Assembly: GCA_021791895.1 (NCBI GenBank)
Contig: JAJYVS010000002.1
Location: 91,805-155,804 of the forward strand
Reading direction: 5' to 3'
Length of the DNA: 64,000 nt
DNA from: Actinomycetes bacterium
Lineage (GTDB): Bacteria; Actinomycetota; Acidimicrobiia; Acidimicrobiales; RAAP-2
Of this stretch, positions 33,652 through 42,302 are shown one piece after another. Each line of letters opens with the position of its first letter. Positions within the stretch are counted from its first letter, which is position 1. The notes beneath the pieces were generated by a model. It ran no database searches, was not told the DNA's origin, and saw only the letters and a program-made list of their open reading frames with translations. A program made the translations under genes and the position numbers.

Positions 33652-34555
33652 CCGGGTGCGTGCCGAGCTGGAGCTGTCCGGCCTCCGACGGAGCTTCGGA
33701 TCGGTGGTCGCCCTCGACGACCTCTCGTTCTCCGTGCCCTCCGGCCAGGTCGTTGGCTTCCTCGGTCCGAACGGGGCCGGGAAGACCACGGCCATGCGCG
33801 CCATCTTCGGGCTCACTGACCTCGACGGTGGAACCGTCCGGTGGCGGGGCCAATCGATCGGTGCCGAGGATCGCCGACGGTTCGGATACATGCCCGAGGA
33901 GCGGGGGCTCTACCCGAGCATGGCTGTCGGCGAACAGATCGAGTATCTGGGTCGTCTCCATGGCCTGAGCGGGTCGCAGGCGGCGGACTCCGTCCGAACC
34001 TGGCTCGAGCGCCTCGACATCGGCGATCGCGCCGCGAGCAAGGTCGAGTCACTGTCCCACGGCAACCAGCAACGGGTCCAGCTGGCAGCAGCGCTGGTTC
34101 ACGATCCCGAGGTGCTGATCCTCGACGAGCCACTCGCCGGGTTGGACCCCTCGGGTATCGACGCCATCGGGGAGGTCCTGGTCGAACGGGCTCGCGCCGG
34201 GTGCTGCGTCCTGTTCTCGAGCCATCAGCTCGACCTGGTCGAAGACCTCTGCGAGGCGGTGACCATCATCGACCACGGTCGGCTGGTCGCGACCGGGACG
34301 GTCGACGAGTTGGCCAGCAGCGGACCCCGACGACTCGCCGTCCGGGTCGAGGGGGACCGAGACGGGGCCTGGGCCTCCACGATCCGAGGAGCCAGCGTCT
34401 CCCAGGTCCAGGGTGGGGAGGTCCGCCTCGTGCTCGAGAGCACGACCGACAGCGACACGGTGCTCGCGGCGGCCCGCTCGGCGGGACGGGTGACCGAATT
34501 CGTCTTCGACCGGCGCCGACTGTCCGAGGTGTTCCGGGAGGCCACGACGTCGTGA
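33638..34555 (+). CDS. ABC transporter ATPase, NatA/ABC-2 type
   Basis: The 305-residue ATPase has Walker A GPNGAGKTT, a Q-loop region with FGYMPEERGLYP, signature LSHGNQQRVQLAAAL, Walker B VLILDEPLAGLDP and H-loop FSSHQLDLVEDL. A C-terminal domain of ~90 residues (DELASSGPRRLAVRVEGDRD and onward) is typical of the DUF4162-containing NatA group. The signature LSHGNQQ is the group's usual variant. GTG 33638 follows GGAGG by about 12 nt; GTG 33656 is an alternative. It works with the permease that begins in its stop codon. NatAB exports sodium in Bacillus; the substrate here is not known. Confidence 0.92.
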   Translation: MPYRDRVRAELELSGLRRSFGSVVALDDLSFSVPSGQVVGFLGPNGAGKTTAMRAIFGLTDLDGGTVRWRGQSIGAEDRRRFGYMPEERGLYPSMAVGEQIEYLGRLHGLSGSQAADSVRTWLERLDIGDRAASKVESLSHGNQQRVQLAAALVHDPEVLILDEPLAGLDPSGIDAIGEVLVERARAGCCVLFSSHQLDLVEDLCEAVTIIDHGRLVATGTVDELASSGPRRLAVRVEGDRDGAWASTIRGASVSQVQGGEVRLVLESTTDSDTVLAAARSAGRVTEFVFDRRRLSEVFREATTS

Positions 34556-35853
34556 GGGCGATCCCCTACGCCATCTTCGCCGCACTCGTCGTCTTCGCCA
34601 TCTCCAGGCGGCTCCGGCGGCGCCGGAACCAAGAACAGGCCGGCCCGCCAACGCGTCAGTACTACCTCAGTTCCCTGCTCGGTCACACCGGGTTGGTGGC
34701 GCAAAGGGAGGTCCGAGAACGACTTCGGGGACGATTCTTTCGGGTGATCACCCTCGTTCTCTTGGCCGTCGTGGCCGCGGCCATCGTGATCCCGACCCTT
34801 CACAGCAGCTCGAAGAGTTCCCAGACCGTCGGGGTCGTCGGCACCGCCTCGCCGGCACTGCGGCGGGAGGTCGATCGTCTGGCTCGCAACGAGTCGCTCA
34901 GCGTGCGTGTGGTTACGGTGGCAGATCTCGAGACAGCACGCCTGCAGCTGAGTTCGGGCCGACTCGACTTGGTCATCAACGGCACCACATCGATCCTGGT
35001 CAACAAGCCGATCCCCGCCACGGACACCTCTGCCGGAGCCCAACTGGCCAGATCGCTCGCTGCAACGTTGGGTGTCCAGCAGACCTTCAGGGCCGCCGGG
35101 CTCTCGACAACTCAGATCGCTCAGATCACCCAGGCCAAGGCGTTGCCCATCCGAAGCGTCCAACCCGGATCCAACCGCAGCACCGCCCAGTCGACCTCGC
35201 TGATCGGCGTGGTCCTAGTGTTCGTGATGCTCACTCAGTACCTCACCTGGACCCTCATGGGGGTCATGGAGGAGAAGGCGAGCCGGGTGGTGGAGGTCCT
35301 CCTGGCCGCGGTCAAGCCGATCGATCTGTTGGGAGGAAAACTACTCGGGATCGGCCTGGTCGCCCTGTTCCAAGCCGGGCTCGTGGTTGCCTTCGCCCTG
35401 ATCTTGGCGAAGGCGGTTGGATCCGACCTTCTGCACGGCACCGCGCCCCTGGTGGTGGTGGCCACGCTGATCTGGCTGGTCCTCGGGTATGCCTTCTACA
35501 GCTGGGTCTACGCGGCGGCTGGTTCTCTGACCGAACGCCAGGACCAAGTCCAGAGCCTCGCATTGCCGCTGAGCGTCCCCATCATCTTCGGCTACATCAT
35601 CTCGCTGACGGCTGCCGGGTCGGGCAACGCGTCGGTGCTCGTCAAGGTCCTCGCGTTCCTGCCGCCGACCGCCCCATTCGCCATCCCCACCTGGGTCGCC
35701 CTCGGCGGCATCGCCTGGTGGGAGCTCGTGTTCTCGGCTGCCATCAGCGTGATCAGCACCTTCGGCGTCGCCCGGGTCGCCGCCGCCATCTACCGCCGGG
35801 CCGTGTTGCGCACCGGTGGACGGGTCCGGCTGCGATCACTCCTCGCCAGCTGA
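34552..35853 (+). CDS. ABC-2 type permease, NatB-like
   Basis: The 433-residue membrane protein has an N-terminal helix, a basic loop (RRLRRRRNQEQ), a second helix (RVITLVLLAVVAAAIVIPTL), an extracellular domain of ~150 residues, and then a five-helix block: TSLIGVVLVFVMLTQYLTWT, LLGIGLVALFQAGLVVAFAL and others. The GVMEEKASRVVEVLLAAVKP segment is the hallmark of NatB/YhaP permeases. GTG 34552 overlaps the ATPase stop (GTGA), which decides the start. With the ATPase it forms an exporter under likely TetR control. Confidence 0.92.
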   Translation: MRAIPYAIFAALVVFAISRRLRRRRNQEQAGPPTRQYYLSSLLGHTGLVAQREVRERLRGRFFRVITLVLLAVVAAAIVIPTLHSSSKSSQTVGVVGTASPALRREVDRLARNESLSVRVVTVADLETARLQLSSGRLDLVINGTTSILVNKPIPATDTSAGAQLARSLAATLGVQQTFRAAGLSTTQIAQITQAKALPIRSVQPGSNRSTAQSTSLIGVVLVFVMLTQYLTWTLMGVMEEKASRVVEVLLAAVKPIDLLGGKLLGIGLVALFQAGLVVAFALILAKAVGSDLLHGTAPLVVVATLIWLVLGYAFYSWVYAAAGSLTERQDQVQSLALPLSVPIIFGYIISLTAAGSGNASVLVKVLAFLPPTAPFAIPTWVALGGIAWWELVFSAAISVISTFGVARVAAAIYRRAVLRTGGRVRLRSLLAS

Positions 35854-35880
35854 TCTCGACCGGCAGCCGGGCGGCGGGCC

Positions 35881-36579
35881 TCAGCGCCAGATGCCTCCGA
35901 CTCGTCGGGAGCCCGAAGGGAGCGACTGACCCTGACCTGTGGCGATGCGATGGGCCGACCAGGCGACAATCGCTGCGTCGAGCAGATCGGCCACGCCGGC
36001 CGCCCCGGCCGGTCCCAGATCCTCGGGAAGGCGGATGCCCTGGGCCGCAAGGATCCGCCGGCGCTCCTGGACACCATTCCAAGACGTCTTGGGCCACGCC
36101 AGCGTGGCGTCTCCATTGGCGCGAACGAAGGAGACCTCCGGATGCACCTCGTAGAATCGGCCGTCGTCCAGTGCCACCGCTTGGACCTCGAGGATCGCCT
36201 TGCGCAGCCCGAAGGCCTGGACCGAGACCCTACCGGCCCCGTTCGCGGCCAGACCGTTGGCCTCGGCATGGGTCCGGGCTCGCACCATCTCCATGGGCGG
36301 GGTCATGAAGACCGACGACCGGCGGGGGCCGATGTAGTCCCGGGCCAGCTGGTCCGACTGGCGCCGTTCGCCCAGGGCCGGCAGCCCGATCGGGATATCC
36401 ACCCCGATGGTCACCGCCTCACGCAGCTGCGCCAGGGCGGACTCGATCGTCGGGGCCACGAAGGCCCGCTCGAACCGCCGTTCGGCCAGCACGACGACCG
36501 CCCATCGCCCCTTCCAGATGTCCGCCCCGGCGACCAGCAACTGAGCCTCGTACCCTGTCCGGTCGAGCGCCCGTTGCAC
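35881..36579 (-). CDS. DUF429 family protein, predicted RNase H-fold nuclease
   Basis: This 232-residue protein has the DUF429 pattern: VAGADIWKGRWAVVVLA with an early acidic residue, VTIGVDIPIGLP with the second aspartate, RSSVFMTPP, QAFGLRKAILEVQ, YEVHPEVSFVRAN and DLLDAAIVAWSAHRI with a C-terminal aspartate. These spaced acidic residues suggest an RNase H-like metal site, but no activity is known for the family. The GTG start is uncertain; a TTG just before LVAGADIW would be shorter. It sits 10 nt after the stop of the secreted protein gene on the same strand and may be transcribed with it. Confidence 0.82.
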   Translation of the reverse strand: MQRALDRTGYEAQLLVAGADIWKGRWAVVVLAERRFERAFVAPTIESALAQLREAVTIGVDIPIGLPALGERRQSDQLARDYIGPRRSSVFMTPPMEMVRARTHAEANGLAANGAGRVSVQAFGLRKAILEVQAVALDDGRFYEVHPEVSFVRANGDATLAWPKTSWNGVQERRRILAAQGIRLPEDLGPAGAAGVADLLDAAIVAWSAHRIATGQGQSLPSGSRRVGGIWR

Positions 36580-36589
36580 CCGGTGACCG

Positions 36590-38518
36590 CTAGCCCACGG
36601 CCATCTGGAGCGCCGACACCACGGCCGCGCTCACCGCTAGTGGTCCCCCGAAGACGTATCCGGGGCTGGTCGGGGCGAGGGTGGCCAAGTACGAGGAGAT
36701 CTCCGTCGGCAACGGCGTGCTCTGGCCCACGAGGAGCAGCGGGCCGAGCCTGCCACCGGTCGCCATGAACACCCCCCCGCCCAACGCGTCCGGGAAGTCG
36801 GCCGAGGTCGCCGCACCGAAGACCGACGCCCCGGGGAAGAAGTGGTTCGCCACCGAGGCGGAGGTGCCATAGAGGTTCTGGCCGTAGATGGGTGTCGCCG
36901 TTGGATCGGCACCGGCGGCGGCGAGGGGACCACCGATCGCGTAGCGGGTGTCCGTCGGGAACTGGGCGAGATAGGCAGCCGTCTCGGGTGCCTGGGTCGC
37001 CCCGTCGGTGAGGAGGATCGCGGCGTGCTCCTCGATCGCCGCCGGGACAGCCGAGAGGGCGTCGTAGAAGCTGGTCCCGGTGGCCTCGAAAACGGTCGAC
37101 GGGTTGCCGAGGGCCTCGGCGATGTCGACGGCGGTGGCGTACTCGTTGGCGCCGGCCTCCCGAACCACCCGGTAGCCGAGGCCCTGGAGCGTGGTGTCGA
37201 TCTGGGGGCTGAGGGCGAGGTCACCCCCCAGCACGTAGACGGTGCCGCCGGCCGGCAGCACGCGCTGGATCTCGGCCTCCACCCGGGGATCGAGTGTCGA
37301 GCTGATGGACGCCCCGGGGGTGATCAGCAACGGCCCTCCCACCGACGCCGCGAGAGGCCCACCAGCCAGGGCGTCGGCGAAGAAGTCGGAGCGGGCCAGC
37401 ACGACGGCCTGCGCTGACCCCGCCTGGGGGAATTCCGCCTGGGAGATCGCGATCGACGTCCCGATGGCATCAGTTCCGTAAATCTGATCGATCGTCGCCA
37501 CCCCGCACACCAGGTCGTTATCGACGCCGCCGGCATTCCACTGGGCAAGCGTGACCCGGCCGCCGGTGAAGGAGCCCACCGCGCAGTCGGCCTGAGCGCC
37601 GGCCTGGCTGGTCGCGCCCGGGATCCAGTCGTCGAGCCCGGTGAGCCCGGTGGTCGAGGCGGTGGTGCCGCCGGTAATGGTCACCCACTGGCTCGGTGCC
37701 GCGTAGACGCCGATGGTGGTCGCCCCCGCGCCGACGAGACCGGCCACCATCCCCTGGAGGGTGGCCACGTTCATCGCCTGACCCGCGCTCCCCGACTGCC
37801 AGGTGTTAGCGGTCTCGACGTCCAACCACCACGGGTAGCTCGACGCCGATCCCGACACGCTCGCCGACGGAACCTGGGCGCCGATGTTCGATGCCGCGGT
37901 ACTCAGCCACGTCACGTCCTGCATGGCCTCCTGGTCGCCGAACTGCCAGGCGCAAGCGGTCGAGTTCGCGCCGGCCGTGGCCGGGCCGCCGCCCGTGGTC
38001 GTCACCGTGGTCGTCGTGCATGCTCCGTAGGGGGTGTTCCCAGAGGTTGGCCAATCGGGGATCAACGAACCGTCGACCACGTTGCCGGGGTCGTCGGTGT
38101 TCACGTACAACGACACCTTTGGCTGCGTCGAGAGCCCGGTCGCGCTGGTTGTTGCCCAATACAGCTCGCTCGTCGAGTAGCTCGGGAACGACGTGGAGGT
38201 GCCGAAGCACGGGTTCAGGCTGTCCGATACCCCTCCGTTGACCCCCACGATGGCGAAGGCCGGCCCCGACGGCAGCACCGTTGCGCACTGGGGGAACGAG
38301 ACGTCGTTGCCGATCAAGCCCGAGGCTCGGGGGAGGGAGGCCGAGGCCGGCCCGCCGAGCCCGATCAGACCCGCAGTGACGAGGAGGATCAAGCCGGCGC
38401 CGACCCAGGTCCGTGGCCACCGGCTCGGGGTGCTGATCCCCCCGGTCACCGTCGAAGGTTCCCCCGCCGCCGTCCGCCCCACCGCCTGCTCCCCCCTCGC
38501 CGTTCCGGAAACCGCCAT
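36590..38518 (-). CDS. Secreted DUF1906-like protein with cell-wall-binding repeats
   Basis: The 642-residue protein has a long N-terminus, a signal helix (GAGLILLVTAGLIGLGGPAS) and an N-terminal domain with IGNDVSFPQCATVLP, FAIVGVNGG, YPWWLDVETANTW and IGVYAAPSQW. This pattern resembles the DUF1906/glycosyl-hydrolase-25-like TIM barrel; WWLDVE gives one acidic pair at the expected place. The C-terminal ~290 residues carry three CW_binding_2 units (around TDAIGTSIAISQAEFPQ, GANEYATAVDIAEALG and TSASVANHFFPGA), which hold proteins to cell walls. It is probably a wall-associated, perhaps wall-remodelling, protein. The DUF429 gene follows 10 nt downstream. Confidence 0.85.
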   Translation of the reverse strand: MAVSGTARGEQAVGRTAAGEPSTVTGGISTPSRWPRTWVGAGLILLVTAGLIGLGGPASASLPRASGLIGNDVSFPQCATVLPSGPAFAIVGVNGGVSDSLNPCFGTSTSFPSYSTSELYWATTSATGLSTQPKVSLYVNTDDPGNVVDGSLIPDWPTSGNTPYGACTTTTVTTTGGGPATAGANSTACAWQFGDQEAMQDVTWLSTAASNIGAQVPSASVSGSASSYPWWLDVETANTWQSGSAGQAMNVATLQGMVAGLVGAGATTIGVYAAPSQWVTITGGTTASTTGLTGLDDWIPGATSQAGAQADCAVGSFTGGRVTLAQWNAGGVDNDLVCGVATIDQIYGTDAIGTSIAISQAEFPQAGSAQAVVLARSDFFADALAGGPLAASVGGPLLITPGASISSTLDPRVEAEIQRVLPAGGTVYVLGGDLALSPQIDTTLQGLGYRVVREAGANEYATAVDIAEALGNPSTVFEATGTSFYDALSAVPAAIEEHAAILLTDGATQAPETAAYLAQFPTDTRYAIGGPLAAAGADPTATPIYGQNLYGTSASVANHFFPGASVFGAATSADFPDALGGGVFMATGGRLGPLLLVGQSTPLPTEISSYLATLAPTSPGYVFGGPLAVSAAVVSALQMAVG

Positions 38519-38659
38519 CTTGCCCGCAATCCCGAGATTGCGCGAAATCGTGGGAACTGAGCCCTACTGCTTCCTCGCCGTGACCGCCTGACCATCCCCC
38601 TCCGGGCGACGGAGCCCCTCCATCCTCGGTGTTGCGAAGACACCTCGAGCGAGGGCTTC

Positions 38660-39850
38660 GTGGCAACAGACAGAATGACGATCCGCCTGCATCTGCGGGG
38701 GATCGCGGTCGACGAGGTCGGCGTCGACGAACCCGACTGCCTGGTCGTCTTGGTGAGGGCCACCAACTCGCGGACCCGCTGCCCGTTCTGCGGCTTCAAG
38801 ACCTCCAAGGTGCACGAGACCAGATCCCTGCGGATCCGTGATCTCCCCCGCTGGCGGCCGGCGGACCACCCTTCTGTGGCAGCGTCGGCGCTTCGAGTGC
38901 GAGAACTGCTCCGAACGCCACACCGAGGAGCACCCCGAGATCGAAGGGCACCTGACCCGGCGCCTCGCCCACCAGCTGGTCCACACGCCACGGTCATGAC
39001 CATCCGAGCGGTGGCGGCCCGCCACGGCGTCTCGGGGGATGGTCATCGCCCTCGTCCGCGCCTGGGCCCGGGTCATCCAAGAGCACGGCCGCAAGACCCG
39101 TTGCCGGGTGCTGCTGGTCGATGAGATCTCGCTTCGCCGCCGGTATCGCTACGTGACGGTGCTGCTGAGCGGAGAGACCGGCGAGGTCTTGGGCATGGTC
39201 AAACACCGCAATGAGCAGCCATTTCGGGGTTCTTGATGGAGAGGGCCACCGGTGGTGCCAAGGCGTGCAGGTGGCGGTGACCGACGGCTCGGAGTCCTAC
39301 ACGGCCTCGGTCCGGCCCACCTGGGGCACGCCACCCACGTGCTCGATCGCTTCCACGTCGTGCGGCGGTTCGCCGCCGGCATGGTGGCGGTCCGCCAACG
39401 CCGGCAGCGCCGAGAGCCCCGGGCACCCTTCGACCCCGCCCCGAGGTGTCCCGGGCGGGGTTCTTGGCCCTGCGCCGTGCCGACTGGTTGGCCGAGGCCG
39501 GGGCCGAGCGCTTCGAAGTGCTCTTCGCCGCCCATGCCGAGCTGGCCTGGGCCCGGCAGATGCTCCACGAGCTCCACCAGCCCTACCTGGCCGAAGACGA
39601 AGCCGGGGCCGGCCATGGCCGCCCTCAGTCGCTTCGCCGATCTCTACCAGGCCGACATAATCCCGGAGCTCTCCAAGGTGGTCGACACCTTGCTGTACTG
39701 GCGCCGGAGATCTTCCGCTTCCAGCGGCCGGGCGATGGTCGAACAGTCCCATGGAGGGGACCAACAACAAGCTCAGCGTCCTGAAGCCCATGGCCTAGGG
39801 GTTCATTGGCGCAGAGAACTTCGAGGCCCGCGGGATCCTGCTCACGCCGG
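38660..39850 (+). pseudogene. ISL3-family transposase, multiply frameshifted
   Basis: Fragments of one ISL3-type transposase lie in successive frames: GTG 38660 with MTIRLHLRGIAVDEV and the zinc-ribbon RCPFCGFKTSKVHETR; QRRRFECENCSERHTEEHP in the next frame; MVIALVRAWARVIQEHGRKT then VLLVDEISLRRRYRYVTVLL with catalytic aspartate and glutamate positions; HATHVLDRFHVVRRFAAGMV; and SRAGFLALRRADWLAEAG to PYLAEDEAG. At least four shifts and a stop interrupt it, so it is inactive. No clear terminal inverted repeats were found. Confidence 0.78.
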
Positions 39851-40073
39851 GAAGCCCGTCACGTGACATTGCTCATCCCATGGTTTCGCGCAGAACCGAA
39901 ATTCCTCCGCCCCGGGCACCAGGCGTCCTTTCGACGCGCAGGCCCGGCTCGAAGCAGGCCCCTGGGCCGATATTGTCCCTTGTCGACGAGGCTTTAGCCG
40001 ATTGCTAAAAGTCGTTAATGGAACCTTTATCTGGCACTGGTAAGTCATATGGAGGCTCAAAAGGAAGACCACC

Positions 40074-41450
40074 ATGGACGACGTCAACGAAGGCGACAGG
40101 AACGAGGCCCAGGGCCCCCAGGGTGCCGAGGCCCCGGCCGGCCCGGTCGAACCGACCCAACCACACTGGTGGCCGGGCGCCAGCGGGGCGACCACGCCCC
40201 CCGAGCGGAGTGGTACAACGCCGATTGGCGAGCCCACCGGTCAATGGCCGGCCGGTTGGGACCAGCCAGCTGCCCGGTGGGCGCCGCCACGCCAACGGCC
40301 TCAGCCAACCCGCTCCCCGGCGGTGCCGATCGCGCTGATCCTGGCTGCGTTGATCCTCATCGCCGCGGGCGTCGTGATCGGCCACGGTCTCTGGACCCGG
40401 ACGGTCGGCTCGGCCCGCCCGATCCCTTCCACCCAACCGACCACTCCCCAGTCGCCCTCGAGTGGCCCGACCAACGCCGGGGCCATCGCGAGCCAGGTCG
40501 ATCCGAGCCTTGTCGACATCAACACCACGCTCAGCTATCAACAGGCCGAGGGCGCGGGGACCGGCATGGTGTTGACACCGGGCGGAGAGATCCTGACCAA
40601 CAACCATGTGATCGAAGGAGCGACCAACATCTCGGTCACCGACATCGGGAACGGACGCACCTACGGGGCAACGGTGGTCGGCTATGACGTCACCCGAGAC
40701 CTCGCCATCATCCAGTTGCAAGGCGCCTCCAACCTGCACACCGTGTCGATCGGAGACTCGTCCAAGCTCTCTGTGGGCGACAAGGTCGTGGGCATCGGGA
40801 ATGCACAGGGGCGGGGAGGGACCCCGAGCTACGCCGGCGGTACGGTGACGGCGCTCAACCAGACCATCACTGCGAGTGATGCCCTCGATGGCTCTCGCCA
40901 GCTGAGCGGGCTCGTCGAATCGAGCACGTACATTCAGCCGGGCGACTCCGGCGGGCCGGTCGTCAACCAGAACGGACAGGTGGTCGCCATGGACACCGCG
41001 GCCGCGGCCGGGTTCGCCGGATTCCAGTCCGGTGGGAGCCCCAGCTACTCGATCCCGATCAACGAAGCCATCACCGTCTTCAAGCAGATCGAGGTTGGCC
41101 GCTCCTCGAGCACCGTGCACATCGGAGCGACCGCCTTCCTCGGTGTCCAGGTCTCGGCAAGCAACACCCCCGGGATCGGCGGTGGGATCGGGGGGTTCTC
41201 CCCGCAGACCCCACCGACCAACGGCGTGGTGGTGGCCGCGGTGCTCTCCGGCGATCCGGCCGAACAGGCCGGCATGGTGGCCGGAGATGTCATCACCAAG
41301 GTCGGGAGCGTCTCGGTCGACTCACCGTCCGCCCTCACGGACGCCCTGCTCGCCTACCACCCAGGCGTCAAGGTGCAGATCTCCTGGACGGACACCTCCG
41401 GGCAGTCACAGTCGGCAACCGTGCAGCTGGCCAGCGGCCCGCCCCAGTAG
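40074..41450 (+). CDS. Membrane-anchored S1C serine protease with PDZ domain (HtrA-like)
   Basis: The 458-residue protein has a ~80-residue proline-rich cytoplasmic N-terminus, one membrane helix (AVPIALILAALILIAAGVVI), a trypsin-like domain and a C-terminal PDZ. The triad is His178 (TNNHVIEG), Asp209 (YDVTRDLAII) and Ser292 (PGDSGGPV). The PDZ spans the last ~100 residues (GVVVAAVLSGDPAEQAGMVA, GDVITKVGSVSV). HtrA/DegP-like proteases degrade or process misfolded exported proteins. ATG 40074 follows AAAAGGAAGACCACC, in an AT-rich upstream segment after the ISL3 remnant. A zinc-ribbon membrane protein follows 57 nt later. Confidence 0.93.
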   Translation: MDDVNEGDRNEAQGPQGAEAPAGPVEPTQPHWWPGASGATTPPERSGTTPIGEPTGQWPAGWDQPAARWAPPRQRPQPTRSPAVPIALILAALILIAAGVVIGHGLWTRTVGSARPIPSTQPTTPQSPSSGPTNAGAIASQVDPSLVDINTTLSYQQAEGAGTGMVLTPGGEILTNNHVIEGATNISVTDIGNGRTYGATVVGYDVTRDLAIIQLQGASNLHTVSIGDSSKLSVGDKVVGIGNAQGRGGTPSYAGGTVTALNQTITASDALDGSRQLSGLVESSTYIQPGDSGGPVVNQNGQVVAMDTAAAAGFAGFQSGGSPSYSIPINEAITVFKQIEVGRSSSTVHIGATAFLGVQVSASNTPGIGGGIGGFSPQTPPTNGVVVAAVLSGDPAEQAGMVAGDVITKVGSVSVDSPSALTDALLAYHPGVKVQISWTDTSGQSQSATVQLASGPPQ

Positions 41451-41507
41451 CCGAGTCCGAACGCAGACCATGCCATCACTCATGCAAACATCGGGAGAGT
41501 CGAAGCC

Positions 41508-42161
41508 ATGAGCCAACCATCACAGACCCTGACCTGCCCGGCCGGGCACACCTTCCCCCGTGAGCAGTTGACGTACCGCGAGGGCCTGTCGGTCTGTCCG
41601 ATCTGCGACCGAGTGGAGTGGGCCGTGCCCCGACCAACCTGGTCCCGCCGCCTCCTTGCCCCTCCGCTCGCCCTACTGGTCGGTGCGGCGGTGATGTTCC
41701 TCGTCGAGGCGATCAGCGGGATCGGGATCGGCGCCGACTACCAGCACATCCACGTCTCGGGGGCGGGATGGCTCGTCGCCGGGTCGGCCGTCGCGGTAGC
41801 CGGGGTCGCGGTGGCGATCGTCGGGATCATCCGTCTGGCCACCACCCTCCGGTCACAACGATGGGTCCGCTCGGCGCTCGCGGTCCCCTTGGCCGTGATC
41901 GCCGTCGGTGCCGCGATCCTCGCCGTCGGTGACGTCGTCGACCTCGGCCTCAACATCGCGTTCGTCAACGCCTCGGATCCCGGTGCCGGTTGGCAGGTCG
42001 CCGCCCAGGTCTTCGACACGCTCTTCTTCGCCGGGCTGGCCGCCGCCCTCTTCTGGGCTGCGGCCTTGACCCGGAGGCCGGACCCGATCGAGCCGATGTC
42101 GACCCCGAACCTCGACGCGACCGCAGAGCCGTCCGTTTCGTCGCCGCTCGCGCCCACTTGA
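41508..42161 (+). CDS. Zinc-ribbon membrane protein, unknown
   Basis: The 217-residue protein starts with two cysteine pairs (LTCPAGHTFP and SVCPICDR) likely to form a small zinc ribbon, then four membrane segments: PPLALLVGAAVMFLVEAISG, GWLVAGSAVAVAGVAVAIVG, VPLAVIAVGAAILAVGDVVD and VFDTLFFAGLAAALFWAAAL. No family is recognised. It follows the HtrA-like gene on the same strand with a 57-nt gap and could be co-expressed, but the start lacks a strong ribosome-binding site. Confidence 0.65.
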   Translation: MSQPSQTLTCPAGHTFPREQLTYREGLSVCPICDRVEWAVPRPTWSRRLLAPPLALLVGAAVMFLVEAISGIGIGADYQHIHVSGAGWLVAGSAVAVAGVAVAIVGIIRLATTLRSQRWVRSALAVPLAVIAVGAAILAVGDVVDLGLNIAFVNASDPGAGWQVAAQVFDTLFFAGLAAALFWAAALTRRPDPIEPMSTPNLDATAEPSVSSPLAPT

Positions 42162-42245
42162 TGCTCGCCGGCCGGCCGGCCGGACCCGGAGGGTCGATTC
42201 GTCGGTCGCTGTAGTCTCGCCGGGATCGTCGTCGAAGGAGCATCG

Positions 42246-42302
42246 ATGCACGTGCGACAACGGACGGGTTGCCCGGCGGCCCACCGACGGGCCCGATCGT
42301 GA
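42246..42302 (+). other. Possible 18-codon leader peptide coupled to the GH3 gene
   Basis: ATG 42246 sits 6 nt after GAAGGAG, the best ribosome-binding site in the region, and encodes MHVRQRTGCPAAHRRARS. Its TGA (42300-42302) overlaps the GH3 start codon as GTGA. This looks like either a leader peptide that couples translation into GH3 or, alternatively, the true GH3 start separated by a single-base error. The peptide resembles nothing known. Confidence 0.4.

Noticed and set aside
33019..33891. Minus-strand extension of the SRPBCC frame into the TetR and ATPase genes
   Set aside because: Family similarity begins only at GTG 33018, and the extension is antisense to TetR.
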